Of a stretch of DNA of 64,000 bases, positions 45,701 through 56,888 are shown in pieces; the first letter of the stretch is position 1, and the number at the start of each line of letters is the position of its first letter. Made by a program: the position numbers and the translations under genes. Under the pieces are notes generated by a model. That model was not told where the DNA came from. It saw nothing but the letters and a program-made list of their open reading frames with translations, and did not search any database. The DNA is taken from the NCBI GenBank assembly GCA_047495785.1, contig JBLDXI010000013.1, positions 4,340,001 through 4,404,000 of the forward strand, in the 5' to 3' direction. This DNA comes from Lepidodermella squamata (Eukaryota > Gastrotricha).

Positions 45701-47573
45701 CCATTACATCGCCTGGTAGTTTTAAAACGATGTGAGGGAGTTACATGAGATTTTCAACTCAGAACATGAGAAGTCACTTTCGCAGTCATTATTAAATCTC
45801 TACTGGCGCATGTAACGGTTATCTTTAGCGCGAGTGGCTTTTTCGCTCCATCATCGGCCGGAAACTCTTCAAGGAGTGCATTGGTAAAATTAGCATAGCT
45901 CAAGTCGACGCCATCCATCTTGAAGGGAAAAATTAGCGCGGTTGTGTACTCTTTTTCCCGATAATTTACCACACCTGGCAAGGTGGACTTGGTCATTAAG
46001 TTTTCCTAGGCAGTAGGCAATACATAAATAATAGGATTTATTGGGTGAGACCTCATTGGGCCAGATCGGATTTCAGTCAGAATAATATTGCAGATGGAAA
46101 GTTGCTCTTTTTCTGCGGCTGGGTCAGCAACCAATCTTCGAGCGACCAACAATTCGGCGGTCATTGGACCCCATGTTTCCGGGCCCTCAGCAGCTTTCTG
46201 TCCGAGGTAGCGGTCTACCGTCTTCTCAATTCGTTTCCCCCCAGCCTCTTCCGTTCCCACTTGACGAAAACTGTCGTAGACTGTAACTTTGAGATCGCCA
46301 TATTCGGCATTTTCCGGCTAGAGAGCGAAGGAAAAAGTCACGTCGTTGACAGGGCATTTTAAATAGCCCACATATTGGAAGATTTCTCGTTGATGAAGCA
46401 ACGGTTAATGATAGGCTGTACGTTTGGCATTCTTTCGCAATATTTATCAATCAACGCCCTCCACGCCTACCACGTCGAGCACGACTTGCTCGGCCAGCAG
46501 CACGACTGCGCTTCGCAACGCGACCAGAATTGCCTCATGATTGATTTTTCATGCTTGCGTTCATGTTTAACGTGCAGGTGACCGTAACTTCCATGCCTGT
46601 AGTAGACGGTATTTTTCAGCCCTTTAAACGAATAAAACAAAGGAAGTTCGAGGCTTCTGATGTCGCGGTCAATAGCTTCGAAGACATAGTCCGATATCAT
46701 CGGGGCTTCATCTCAAATGAGAAGTGAAGTCTGTAGTATAGTGTCGTTTCTTTTTCTTGTCAAAAGGTGCGCATAGGAAAATTTGCTCGCGAAAGAGCTA
46801 CGTAGAACATACCTCATACTATGCTAACATTTCATATAAACGCTTCAATTTCTCATTCCACGCTTTCGCTTTTGAGCTTCTGAGAATTGACGCATTCGCT
46901 CGAGATCACGTTACGAAGCCTGTTGGTCCACGGAAACGTTGATTTCGCAACGGGGCGAAAAAAGTTAGCCGGAACGAAATTATAACCATACTTCAACTCG
47001 TGTCCCGATCGGAGCCCGAGTGATCCGATGAGGGCAATGATTCCGTGGGAAAGCTTTTATTTCTTGGTTATCACATAAAAAGATTCTGATTATTAATTCA
47101 TAATTAATGCAAGATGAAATTTGTAGCTCATTTTGCTGTTCTCTAATTTTAGCAAACGGCCAAGCCGCGTGACGAAAAAACTCGACATCGTAAAACCGCC
47201 GCCGCTACTCATCGTTCATCTAAATCGATTCGCATGGTCGGGCGAATGGCGGGCGAAAATCACGGACCCGGTTCATTTCGAAATCGAAAACTTCCGACTC
47301 GGCTCTCGATCGTACTCACTATTCGCGATTTGCAATCACTTTGGAACGCTTGAAGCTGGCCATTACACAGCTACGACACGCCCGGCTGCCTCGCTTTCAC
47401 GTCATGGCTCGACTTTTTTCAAATACGACGATGCCGAGGTGTCATCGGTATCGGCTCATTCGCTAGTGGCCGATGAACGGCACTCGAGTTCGGCCTATTT
47501 GTTATTTTACGCCGCGAACGACATCGACTGGTCGCAGTATCGCAACAGCATGATGCGCCAGTCAAAATTATGA
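42723..47573 (+). CDS. USP8: USP8/UBPY deubiquitinase
   Basis: Exons 42723-43589, 43735-44784, 44956-45503 and 47153-47573 give 961 aa (human 1118). Order: N-terminal helical USP8 dimerisation/MIT-like domain (residues about 1-105), rhodanese-like domain (about 140-280) whose active-site loop reads VVLVDWETG, so it lacks the catalytic Cys as in other USP8, then a Pro-rich linker, then the USP catalytic domain (about 600-961). The Cys box is GLRNMGNTCFLAS (Cys about 612), the His box LEAGHYTATTR (His about 892), and zinc knuckles CLGC and CSNC, the latter completed by splicing. Two linker motifs, PAVDRSKKP (43972-43998) and PNVDRTKKP (44425-44451), fit the STAM SH3 ligand Px(V/I)(D/N)RxxKP. 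The enzyme removes ubiquitin from endosomal cargo and from STAM. Intron 3 is 1649 nt, against 145 and 171 nt for the other two. Confidence 0.95.
45504..47152. other. large USP8 intron holding minus-strand coding debris
   Basis: Three or four short frames on the minus strand (45754-45996, 46006-46260, 46467-46700) are closely spaced and have coding-like composition, for example a stretch VDRYLGQKAAEGPETWGPM. They read like fragments of one decayed open frame on the strand opposite USP8. No domain is recognised; insertion of a mobile element is the likely source. Confidence 0.35.
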
Positions 47574-47891
47574 GAAATTTTCAACTAAATGAGAAATATT
47601 TTTTTGTTCCAGTGTCTTTCTTTTTATGTGTCATTCTGGTTATAATCTAGAAAATTCGGAAAAATATCGCACGAGGAAACGTTCCATGAAAATTTTGGTG
47701 TCTCATCGGTTTTTTTACCTATGTTATTTCTTGCGCTGAATAAAATGCTTCATGCTTGTCGACAAATTTTGCGTGCATTGAAATTAATCACTCGGATCAA
47801 AGATATGATTATATTATGCGAATAAACTCGAAATTTTTGGCTACAATGAAGGATTTTTGTAACTTGACTAAAATTTGAGCTTTTATTTTAG

Positions 47892-48253
47892 GCAATAGTG
47901 TTAAATTGAAATTTCAAGGATCGCGTCGAGAATGTTTCCTGACTCAAGGTCGAGATTTCGACAATTTAAGTTTTTACCTGTTTTCCAAGGTTTTTCAATT
48001 CCTGCCTTTTCTTCGTGAAATTCATTTTCTTTATAAGTATCGATTATTCTTCCATAAGGATTTGTGCGATCCGAATAATATAATTTTGAGTCAAAAGTTT
48101 CGACCGAATCCTGACCCTGTTACTGAGAATTTCGAGTTCAATTTCGGACTTCACGTTTGCCTTTTATCGATATTTTCACATTTGGCTAGTTTTTTGGCCC
48201 TTTATCAGTTAATTAAACTTAATCGACATAGAAACAGCCAGAATCTAGAATAA
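47892..48253 (+). pseudogene. isolated exon resembling the C-terminus of an ABCG transporter
   Basis: An open frame follows a TTTATTTTAG acceptor and ends at 48253. It has a Cys-containing loop, a segment ENFEFNFGLHVCLLSIFSH and then a hydrophobic helix ending LYQLIKLNRHRN, like the last extracellular loop, final helix and short tail of White/ABCG half-transporters. No other ABCG exon lies upstream before USP8, so it is a stranded exon or a chance likeness. Confidence 0.3.
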
Positions 48254-48392
48254 TTTTCACACCATCTGTTGTCAACAAAATTAGTTTAAATTAGTTTTTT
48301 AGGGCGTATCTTTATAGCATTTTACTTGTTGTTTTCTAGGCTATTTTTCAAACAATAGTCTTTGACGCATTTCCGTAAATTCAGCCTATTGC

Positions 48393-51300
48393 ATGCCGCC
48401 AACGCCATCACCGCGCCAACCAGACATGGCGTTGCGCCCGCTGATCCGGCTCAGTGCAACCCCGAGCCTATCTCTTCATCGCTCAACCTCAAATCGCGCT
48501 AAATTGAGACGTGTGCTATTCGCGGCGCCTAGCAGTAAGCTGATCCGCCAGATTTTGGCCATTCTCGCCTTCGGGTCTCTGCTACTCGGCGGATTATTCA
48601 TCTACAATTCAGCGTCGAAAAAGGAGCATCATGCTCCGGGTTCGAATGAATTTCTGGAAATAGCGGCTGGCAATGATGCTTCTCTACCGGTCGTTTTTAG
48701 CTGGCAACAGGTAAACATTCGGGATTTCATTTTTTCATGTATTTTATGCAAAATGTGAAATTGGCAAAATTTTTAATAATTCAATAATTCAATTTTATCT
48801 TAGCGAAAACAAATAGACGTTGCTGACGAATTGCCCAATAGAAGACGCCGATATACTTAACCCAGACACTAGAATTCAGCTTGAGCAGTAATTAAGGTTT
48901 CGGCTCACAAGGCTCCGAGGCTCAAGGCTCAAGGCTCAAATCTCACTGATCCAGAGACTCCCAAGGCATTTTTGGATCTGTCAAAGAGGAAGAGAACAAA
49001 AAAACCTGTGAAACAGAAGAAAGGAGGCAAGGTTAGATAAATCTAATTCTCACGATTGTTACCAGCTTCCCTGTGTAAAAAACGACGGAACCACGGATTA
49101 AGTTGGATTAATTTCGCAAACCTCATCCGCGTGATACACCCCGGTGAATTCTAACCAGTTGCGCAAGGTGGTTGTGCAAGGCGTTGTTTTTACCTGAGCT
49201 AAGTGACGAATGTTCAAAGACATCTTGCTAATCAGTTCGAAGCTGTCTTAGTTGCCACTCGCCTATATGCCGACTCGTATTCCAGCAACCCTAGTCTCAT
49301 GCAAGCCTTGAAAGTGGCATACGCGACTCCGTCAACGGTTCGCACGTCTTCGTAGCTTTGAGAGCCAGGAACCAGGAACATGATAGATCAGCATTCTCAA
49401 ATAGAGCAGTTCGCCTTGCTGAGGGGAGACTTGAAAAACTCGGCCGACACTCAAGCCTTGTGTACGCGGATGCCATTTATTATCCCGAAACACGTGAGCT
49501 TGAGGAAATTATGGGTAAAGAACCTTGGTAGCATGCCGATTCTTTGAGCACAGCATAGCGAGTCGCGACCGCTGCAGCCGCCAGATCGGCGACGGCTTCA
49601 GCGCCCGCCTTGATTTAGGTCAATTCCGCCCGTAGAGCAGTTGCGTTAAGTTTCCTCGCGACTCACTAACGATCTGATCAAATAATTAGCATCGTTATCA
49701 CCACGAGGCACTAAGACCTATAGACTTCGGCCATAACTTAATGCGAAAATATCCAGTACTTACGAACGCCCTGATGAGTTGCGGGTGTAAGCGGGCTGGG
49801 GAGTCTGCGGTAATACCGCATTTGTCGGAACACTGTAAAACATCTCTGGCTATATAGCAGTTGGTATTTAGCCACTTTGGGTAATTACTGTTTCACAATT
49901 TCGAATAAAATAGGATAAATAGCCAAATATATTTAACTTTGAGAGGAATCCAATTAATGTTCCATATTTTGCTTTAATGATAATTACAGGATGAAACATA
50001 CCCATTTAATATGGGACTGCGATAGCTTTTCTTTCAAGAGTGAGAAAAGAAACGTTGCGCAAAACAGCAGCCTTGCTCATTTTAAAATACAAATTGTTCG
50101 TTAATTACCCAAAATAATTTCATTTGGGTAAATAGCCCGCGTAAAATAATTTGAAGGGCTAAATAGGAGTTCTATGGGGGGTTTTTATCCAAACAACTAT
50201 ATGGGCTCGAGTGGCTAATTAGCGGATATATAGCCAGAGATTTTTTCAGTGAAGCTAATCGGACCATTTCCGTGTGTATGGACGTTCATGACTCCGCGAT
50301 CAAGTTAACCACCGTCTAATACGAGGCCTGCTGGCGTTTGCCCGTTTTCGTAAAAGTTTGCTCGCCATTTCGCAGCCAATTCTTCCACAGCCGCGAAAGA
50401 GCTATGCCTTGAACGGGCGATTTATAACCACGTCAAGCGGCTGCAGCAGCGGTATCCTTCCGCCAGGAATTACGACTTTGGCCATGCGGCATTTTGTCAG
50501 TATAATACTTAGTATGATAGCATGAACTGGTGCATCCAGAGGAGCCGTTTCAACGTTAGGTTTAGGGTTTGAAATTGAAATGGAATTTATTTCGAAATTT
50601 CCCCCATCATTAGAAGAAGTCAATTCTGTTTTAGTCACCACGATTTGACTGCGTGAAATAAGCTACTTTTTCTATTTTAGGTAGCAAAGTTGGTTGATTC
50701 ATTCGTCTGCGATAAATTCAAGCCGCACCGAAATGCGTCCGGCCATGAAATTCCTCCCCGGGAGAAGAACTGCCAAGCCCCGTTGGAGCCATTCGACACT
50801 TCAGCATTTCTACACCGCCCATCCGGAACCGAATTGCTGCCATTCTCTCGAATGCTTCTGCTAGTCCTATTCAACCACCCTCATGCCGAAACAATTCCAT
50901 TCGTCGAAATGCTGTACCGGCCATTTTTCCCGCATATCGTCTATTGCCTGCCTGATCGAGCTGATGACCCAGAAAAATTGGCGAAATCTGCGCAAAAACC
51001 AGTGTTCGACCGAACGTCGCACAATTTACCGCTATTTCGCGTGTTAGGGTCGACTTTTTTCATGGATGTTGACATTGTGACGTACTCTCAGCCGTTTATG
51101 AACAGAATGGCTGGTGAGAATAACTACGCTTGCTTTGTCGAGGTCGCACGGCGGTTGTTGTTAGCTCCGACTGAAAAACCGACATCGAAAATGTCGCTGA
51201 AAACCGATCAATTGAAAGCGTCTGATTTTGACGGAATTCTAGTCTCAGCCGATGATTTATTGGTGCATGTGTGGAATCTGGCGAAACCGGGTTATGATAT

Positions 51301-54300
51301 CGCTAAGCCTTGGTTGATGGATAGGCCCATTCGGGTGTACGATGTCAGGGCCGAGAAGGAGTGTTCGGTGGACGAGCCGCCCCAGGATGTGTTGACGAGT
51401 CAGTATGTCGGTTTCGATCAACAGGTGGCGGCGAATTGTGACCAGGATGTTGATTGGCAGTGGTTTCGATTATATGCCGTTGAAATGGGTAAGTATTAAC
51501 ACCACCTGACAATTATAACCAAGACTTATGACCTGGAAATTCCACATTTGAGCGGTTATAAAATTATTTCTGATTTTCATATTAATTTGTGGGCCGATAA
51601 TTTTTTTCGCGGCAAATATTAAGAATGAATAAGAAACTGTTTTATTGCTACAAGCGAGTATCAGTGTTCATTTTCGGCCAAGGTCCTTGTAGTGACCGCA
51701 AACATTCAGCAACTGCACAGTCTTTTTTCGTCTTGGCGTAGAATTTTTGAACTCGATTACAAGCTTTCGGACGCGTTCGATCGCTTTTTTGCTATCTCAA
51801 GGCAAGCCAGGCTTGGCGGAAAAGGGTCGATGGTAGTTTTGGTTCCTCGGCGAATTCGCGCTCGCTTTCTCGTACAAACCCACAAGTTCATTTTGAGTAA
51901 CCTCCTGAATAAAAATCAGTATAATTGATTGTTTGAAAAAGAATTGGTACCTCGATAGCTATTGACCGCAAGTAAAACGTTCCGCAGTTTAACTCTGCGT
52001 TTAGCCGGGAGTTGCAGAGAGATGACAGTTTGCGATAACTCAGTCATGAGTTGCTCGTCGGTCATTGCGGCAGCTGCCCCAGAATCAACTTTACGCTGCT
52101 TACCGGTTACCTGGGTGACTGTGCGCTATTGGAAGCCATGATTAGAGAAAATTGGAAAAAATCGAGTCAAGTCATTTTGTTTCCTGTCAATCAAGTCAAG
52201 TCAAGTCAAGTCAAAGTCGACTTAACAGCCATAATCCATCGATAATTGATCAGAATGACTTTTCTTATCCAAAAATACCAATATTTACTGAGTATAGCAG
52301 CATGAAACTGAACGACATGTTAGCATTGGGTAGCTTCAAGGCCTTGACTTCATCCTATGTTGGCGAAAATTTGGTGGAATTTGACCGGTCTAAAAGGTAC
52401 GGCCCTTCATCGTATTCGAAACAGCGTGGCCAATTGTCGTTCAGTGGGTTAATTTATGGCTGATGGCATATCACCTGAGCCGGCATAGAATGCAGCGGCG
52501 TATACGGCGGAAGTTTGGTGTTGCATAGTTAGCCTTGTGCTGTTCGTATAGGTGATTTTAGCGAACCATTTCGCCACCTCGACCATCGCGATAACCACGG
52601 TTATGGAAGTTACGGTTAAATGAAGACATCAAGCAGTTTTTACAAAAAGAATCTAAAAACTAAGGTACAATCAATTGTAGCACTGGTACCTAATTCCCTT
52701 TAACGGCCCCGTTGTTTTCATGGTAGTACTACCTAAGTACCGCACGGGCAAGATCAGTTAGGATTTTTCTTTAGATTTATTACAGACGAGCTGTAAACCG
52801 GAAATATAGAAAAAGCGCTATCCTGTGCGCATGATTGAAAAAAATGAAATCCTTGCTCGAAATTAATTCGTAATAAGGAATAAAGGAAGGGAAAACCTGA
52901 CAGCGGCACCCATAGGTGAAACAATATTCGATTAGAACTCCGTTTCTCGTTATCATCAATGGGTGAGGGTTTTCGGATTCAGCATCGTCTTTTGATCCGT
53001 TCAAATCAACCCGCTGCAGCTGAAAGCCCGTTCAGATGCCGCTGGCGTTTGAAGCAGCCAAATCGCCACGCATGCGAGTGTTGACAAGACTTTCAGTCGC
53101 TCGCCTCGCCTATTCAGTCCGTCTTTCACGGAACCGATGGGAACAATCAAGGCGTTGTACTCGTCCCTCTCTTGTTTTCTGGTGAAAGTCCGATGGCTCA
53201 GGATGACATCAGGCAGATACGTATCTATCAAAAAATCGTCATCACCACACCCGCGGGAATTTTCTTGCTTGAAGGTTTGGAAACGCAAGGCCAACCCTCC
53301 GTTGGCAAAAGTCCAGTTTTGCCATTGCTGCAGCCTGTCTTCAGTCGTTTGAAAGCGGTGGGAATCCCAGGCCAACCTCGCGTTAGGGTTGAGATACGTC
53401 GTGATTCAGTGAAGTTCGTGCACAGTAAACTTATTGGAAAATGAAGCCGTACCAACCCGGGAATCGGAAATGTAGAGCTATAGACTTGAATTAATCTTTC
53501 GAATTGTTTTGGCTTTTGGAACATTTTTTATAAACCTTCAATTCATGACATCTTACATTCATTATTTTTAGGCGAATTCGCGAATGAAATGGAACGATTT
53601 GCTCTTGAATCGCGCCTATTCGGCGACTGCCATCATCGGCTTCGCGAAGCTCTCGGCGGTTCCACCCGGCGGTTTGTTGGAAACGGCGGTGCTGGAGATT
53701 TCTACTACGTGCCTTCCGCTTTGCTGCTGCAGTCCCACGATGTGCTGTCTCTCATGGCCGCTCACAATATTTTTGGTAAGCCGCTTTGTTCTATATCATT
53801 GGTTTTGTCAAAATATGTGGAATGTGAATTTTTTATAATTGCTAAAAGATCGTAAAATCCTAAATTGAAGGCACTGCCTTATCTGGTTCTCAACCTCCAC
53901 CTTGAATACCCTTTTCGAATTCGGTCGTATGACATTTTTGCCCACGACTTTTCAGGCCTGACTTTTAAGTCCTGTCAATTGAGCCAGAAGACAATTCAGC
54001 GAGCGACAGAGTGGTTATCAGCAATTTTTACGAAAATAAGGCTGTATAATGTCAACATCGCTGTTGTTTCACCGGGCTTGAATGTGAATGTGGATGTTGG
54101 TTGATACCAGTTGTGGAAATCCTTCATTTTCGGCGAGTTCCGATCCAGAGTCTGAATTGCCACCATCCTGTAGTCTCAGCTTGATGGTTTCCATTGAGAA
54201 GTCATATCTTTGTTCGGATAATTATAAATATAGGGGGAATTTAGCCTGATATATACGCCGCCTACAGAGAGGGCATTGCGAGTTGACATCGCTTTCGCCC

Positions 54301-56888
54301 AGCACAGTTCGAACCCAGCAGCTTTTGGCAGCTTTTGCAATAAATATGCCCGCAAATTAGCAGTGTGGGATGCCTTGCGGCGGACGAGGCATTCCAGGAA
54401 CGGTCGGAGATCTTGGGCTTCTTAGGCGCTTTGAGCGGTAGTCCCATTGGTCACAAAGGGTTGCGCGCTAACGCCATTTACTCGCACAGTGGCTATGCTA
54501 TCCCTATATAATGCCTTGATGTTATCGATAAATTGTGAGAATCTCGTGTCCACGTCGCAGTCAGGTCCGTCCCATCAAAACATGTGAAGCCTGTTCATAC
54601 TTTCAGCCGCGGCCACAAAAGAAATTTCGCCGGCATTTATCGACAAATTTTTCCGACTTTCGATCAACTACTAATAATTTTTATTATTAAGCCAATGCTA
54701 TGTTTTGATATAAATGCATTAAGTAACAGTAGTGAGTGGCGATGGTGCAAGGCGAGGAGCAGCTTGAAATAGAACGACTTTCTTATTAGGATTACCTGCC
54801 ATACACGCGTAGAAAATGTACAGTTACAGCAGTTATATTGGTCAACGAACTTCAGCAACACTACGAGCCTCTTCGATACAGCTCAGTTTAGTAAATTTGG
54901 TGAACTTGGGACACTCCCGTTCGAAAATTTGCTGTGATAATCTTTTCTCGGCCATGCGATGAGAAGCTAATTTTGCAGCGGAGAAAGATATATTTTGATA
55001 ATTATAAAATTCTTTCCTCTTCGTAGGACAAAGCTCACTTTCTAGACGCATACTCCAAAGAACCCTAGCAGAACCAACAATTCAATTCAGATATTATAAC
55101 ATTTCTCAATTGAGATACGGTTTCCATATCAGCTATTGGCGAGAAAGTTAATTGAACTATGCGTCCGTCTGCTTCCGTCACCAGCCTGGCCAACGGTAGC
55201 CTTGGCGATCCAGCGGAAGTCTTTCTCAGATGGAATAATAGGCCGACTAACATCGAACTGCTAGTTTTTATGTGACATGTTGGGATTAGATTCCCGCTTT
55301 CCGCAATTGCAAATTTAGCCGTCTCAGAGTATTGTAGCCATAGATCACTCCGTTCTCTAAGATTGTAGCCATCCTGAGGAACAGGCATTTGGTCTATTTG
55401 ACTCGGACAAGAGTCAGGATAAAGGCGTGCGTGCGTCGCTTGGTTGATTAGCCGATAGCGAACTTGAAATGCAGCGGCCAGAGCTGGACAACCTAGGAGC
55501 GAGGTGGCTTCATCGTAAACGACTTCAACCTTCGCCTTCTCAGGACCTCAACTGGCTCGAGGCGCGGTTGGGGCGCAGGAAACTTTCTCTTAACAGCTAC
55601 GACGGTTTCGGATAAGTTCTCAGCTGCATTCAACATGACGGCAGGCATGTGTGCACATTCGAAGGTTGTCGAAGGAAAACTTGATAACGTAGCAATCTTT
55701 AATCGAGTATGATGACAATACTTTGGCATTGACGCTGCCGCGATCAAACTCGATAACTTTGCCATCCTTAACAAATCTCCGATTATGTATCAACCATCCT
55801 TCCTAGCTGACTGCTTCATCATCGGAAAGCGCCTCAGCCCAGCGTAACGGAACTGGGCGGTCGCGTGATGTCATTAAATTGGTTGGGCAATAGCAAAAGT
55901 ATAAAATTAACGTCCAGAATATCCACGCAACCAAGCTGAACTATAGCGGTTGCCAGATAGGTGTTCGTATCGGGACGCTCTGCTCTCTGTCGTGACTGAG
56001 CTACTTGTAAATCGCATGAAGCTTCATTAGCGCCATGATACAGTCTGTCATTTTTCAAACTGTGGGTGACAGACACTAAGAGAATAAATTAACCGGCCTG
56101 AGGTTCGCTAGTCGAGTTCGGCAACGATTTGGCAAACTCGCAGATAGCCTTGATTTCGCCATTATGGCGATCAAGGAAGGCTCAATAGCAGAGCTGAAAG
56201 TAGAACATTAAACCTGCCAGGAATTGAGCTAAAAGTGGTTACAAATTTGGCGCTCGCTCGCGCGTATTAAAGTAGAGAACAAGGAAAGATTTTGACTAAA
56301 CTGACGTCCCTTCATCGGCTATGACCGATACATCCAGTTGGTGGCGTTGAAGACACGACCTTTCTCGGTATTTACACTGATTCAAGAGCTTGTGCAAATA
56401 CTTTTCGCCATATTTTAACTCATTGAAATCGAACTTATGGGCTATAAATTTGTCGGACATCAAATCCGGGTGACTAACTCGAGAGCTGAAACAATTCAAA
56501 TTTGTGAGTCAATTTTTTTATTTATATTAATTTAAATTTTTTAGTTGAAATTGCTGTTCCGACGGCTATCCGATGCCTGGTCGCCAATTCGAGTACCGAT
56601 GTTGTCCACGTCCAAGGCGAGGGCATGAACTGGGCCTACGCTCGTTCACGTGACCGGCCCTGGTCGGCCTACTCGGCCGCGTCCTCACTCTTACTGCCTT
56701 ACTACCACCCGTTGAAAGTCGCCGAGCTGTTGATGCCACCGCCCGCCAATCAAAGCCCGTCATCGGCGATTCGAGCCAATGATCTGGCGTGTTTTGTCTG
56801 CCAGACGATTTTGCCAAAATTCGACTGGTTTCGGCAGTATGTTGCTGCGAATAACACGCCGCCTTTAGCTAAACCACCATGGTTGTGA
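48393..56888 (+). CDS. type II membrane protein of unknown family, glycosyltransferase-like
   Basis: Exons 48393-48710, 50681-51488, 53572-53775 and 56545-56888 join in phase to 557 aa. Residues 1-48 are basic and Ser/Pro-rich; one membrane anchor follows (IRQILAILAFGSLLLGGLFIY). The lumenal part has scattered Cys, an NAS site, a stretch HIVYCLPD, a FMDVDIV strand and FDGILVSADDLLVHVWNL, whose ADD after a beta-strand resembles the metal-binding DxD of GT-A glycosyltransferases. Exons 3-4 include GAGDFYYVPS, NIFVEIAVPTAIRCLV and RDRPWSAY. The whole suggests a Golgi-resident transferase-like enzyme, possibly related to the DUF288/STELLO-type group, but this is not certain. Its three introns are about 2.0, 2.1 and 2.8 kb, far longer than those of neighbouring genes, and are filled with transposon relics. 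Confidence 0.7.
49351..49530 (+). other. coding-like open stretch in intron 1, unidentified relic
   Basis: A 59-codon open frame (ALRARNQEHDRSAFSNRAVR... ending ELEEIMGKEPW, then TAG). A second frame just upstream (ATRLYADSYSSNPSLMQALK) runs into it with a one-base shift, as in a decayed gene. Family unknown. Confidence 0.25.
49834..50255. mobile_element. TIR element starting CACTGTAAAACATCTCTGG
   Basis: The left end CACTGTAAAACATCTCTGGC, then TATATAG, is matched by the right end CTATATAGCCAGAGATTTTTTCAGTG; internal GGGTAATTA...TTACCCAAAA words are also inverted. About 420 bp with no transposase, so non-autonomous. It lies in intron 1 of the type II membrane protein gene. Confidence 0.75.
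50270..50641 (-). pseudogene. pogo/Tigger-like DDE transposase, C-terminal relic
   Basis: The minus strand encodes MAKVVIPGGRIPLLQPLDVVINRPFK, which matches the conserved block of pogo/Tigger DDE_1 transposases (iPgG-T-LQPLDv-vnkpFK). After a frameshift comes LWKNWLRNGE, then FTKTGKRQQASY, stop and ...ESW, matching the usual helical segment downstream in that family. Stops and shifts show that it is dead. It lies in intron 1 of the membrane protein gene, antisense. Confidence 0.75.
52184..52213. repeat. (TCAAG)n microsatellite
   Basis: Tandem AAGTC/TCAAG units in intron 2 of the membrane protein gene. Confidence 0.8.
53001..53375 (-). pseudogene. possible hAT transposase C-terminal relic
   Basis: The frame ends with LSTLACVAIWLLQTPAASER then AFSCSG, resembling the hAT dimerisation signature (LA-x-A-x3-L-x2-PA-SER-FS-x-G). 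The preceding 90 residues show no recognisable domain and the frame stops right after the signature. It lies in intron 2 of the membrane protein gene, antisense. Confidence 0.4.
53776..56544. other. 2.8-kb intron with unidentified coding-like debris
   Basis: Several minus-strand frames (54262-54447, 55065-55388, 55493-55774, 55834-56076) lie in GC-richer patches. One (54262-54447) has a RING-like CGHIYCKSC stretch. None is long enough or linked well enough to call a gene; the pattern fits decayed mobile elements. Confidence 0.35.

Noticed and set aside
54262-54447. RING-finger gene
   Set aside because: Only CGHIYCKSC matches; the other metal ligands are missing and the frame is short, so it is kept as debris.
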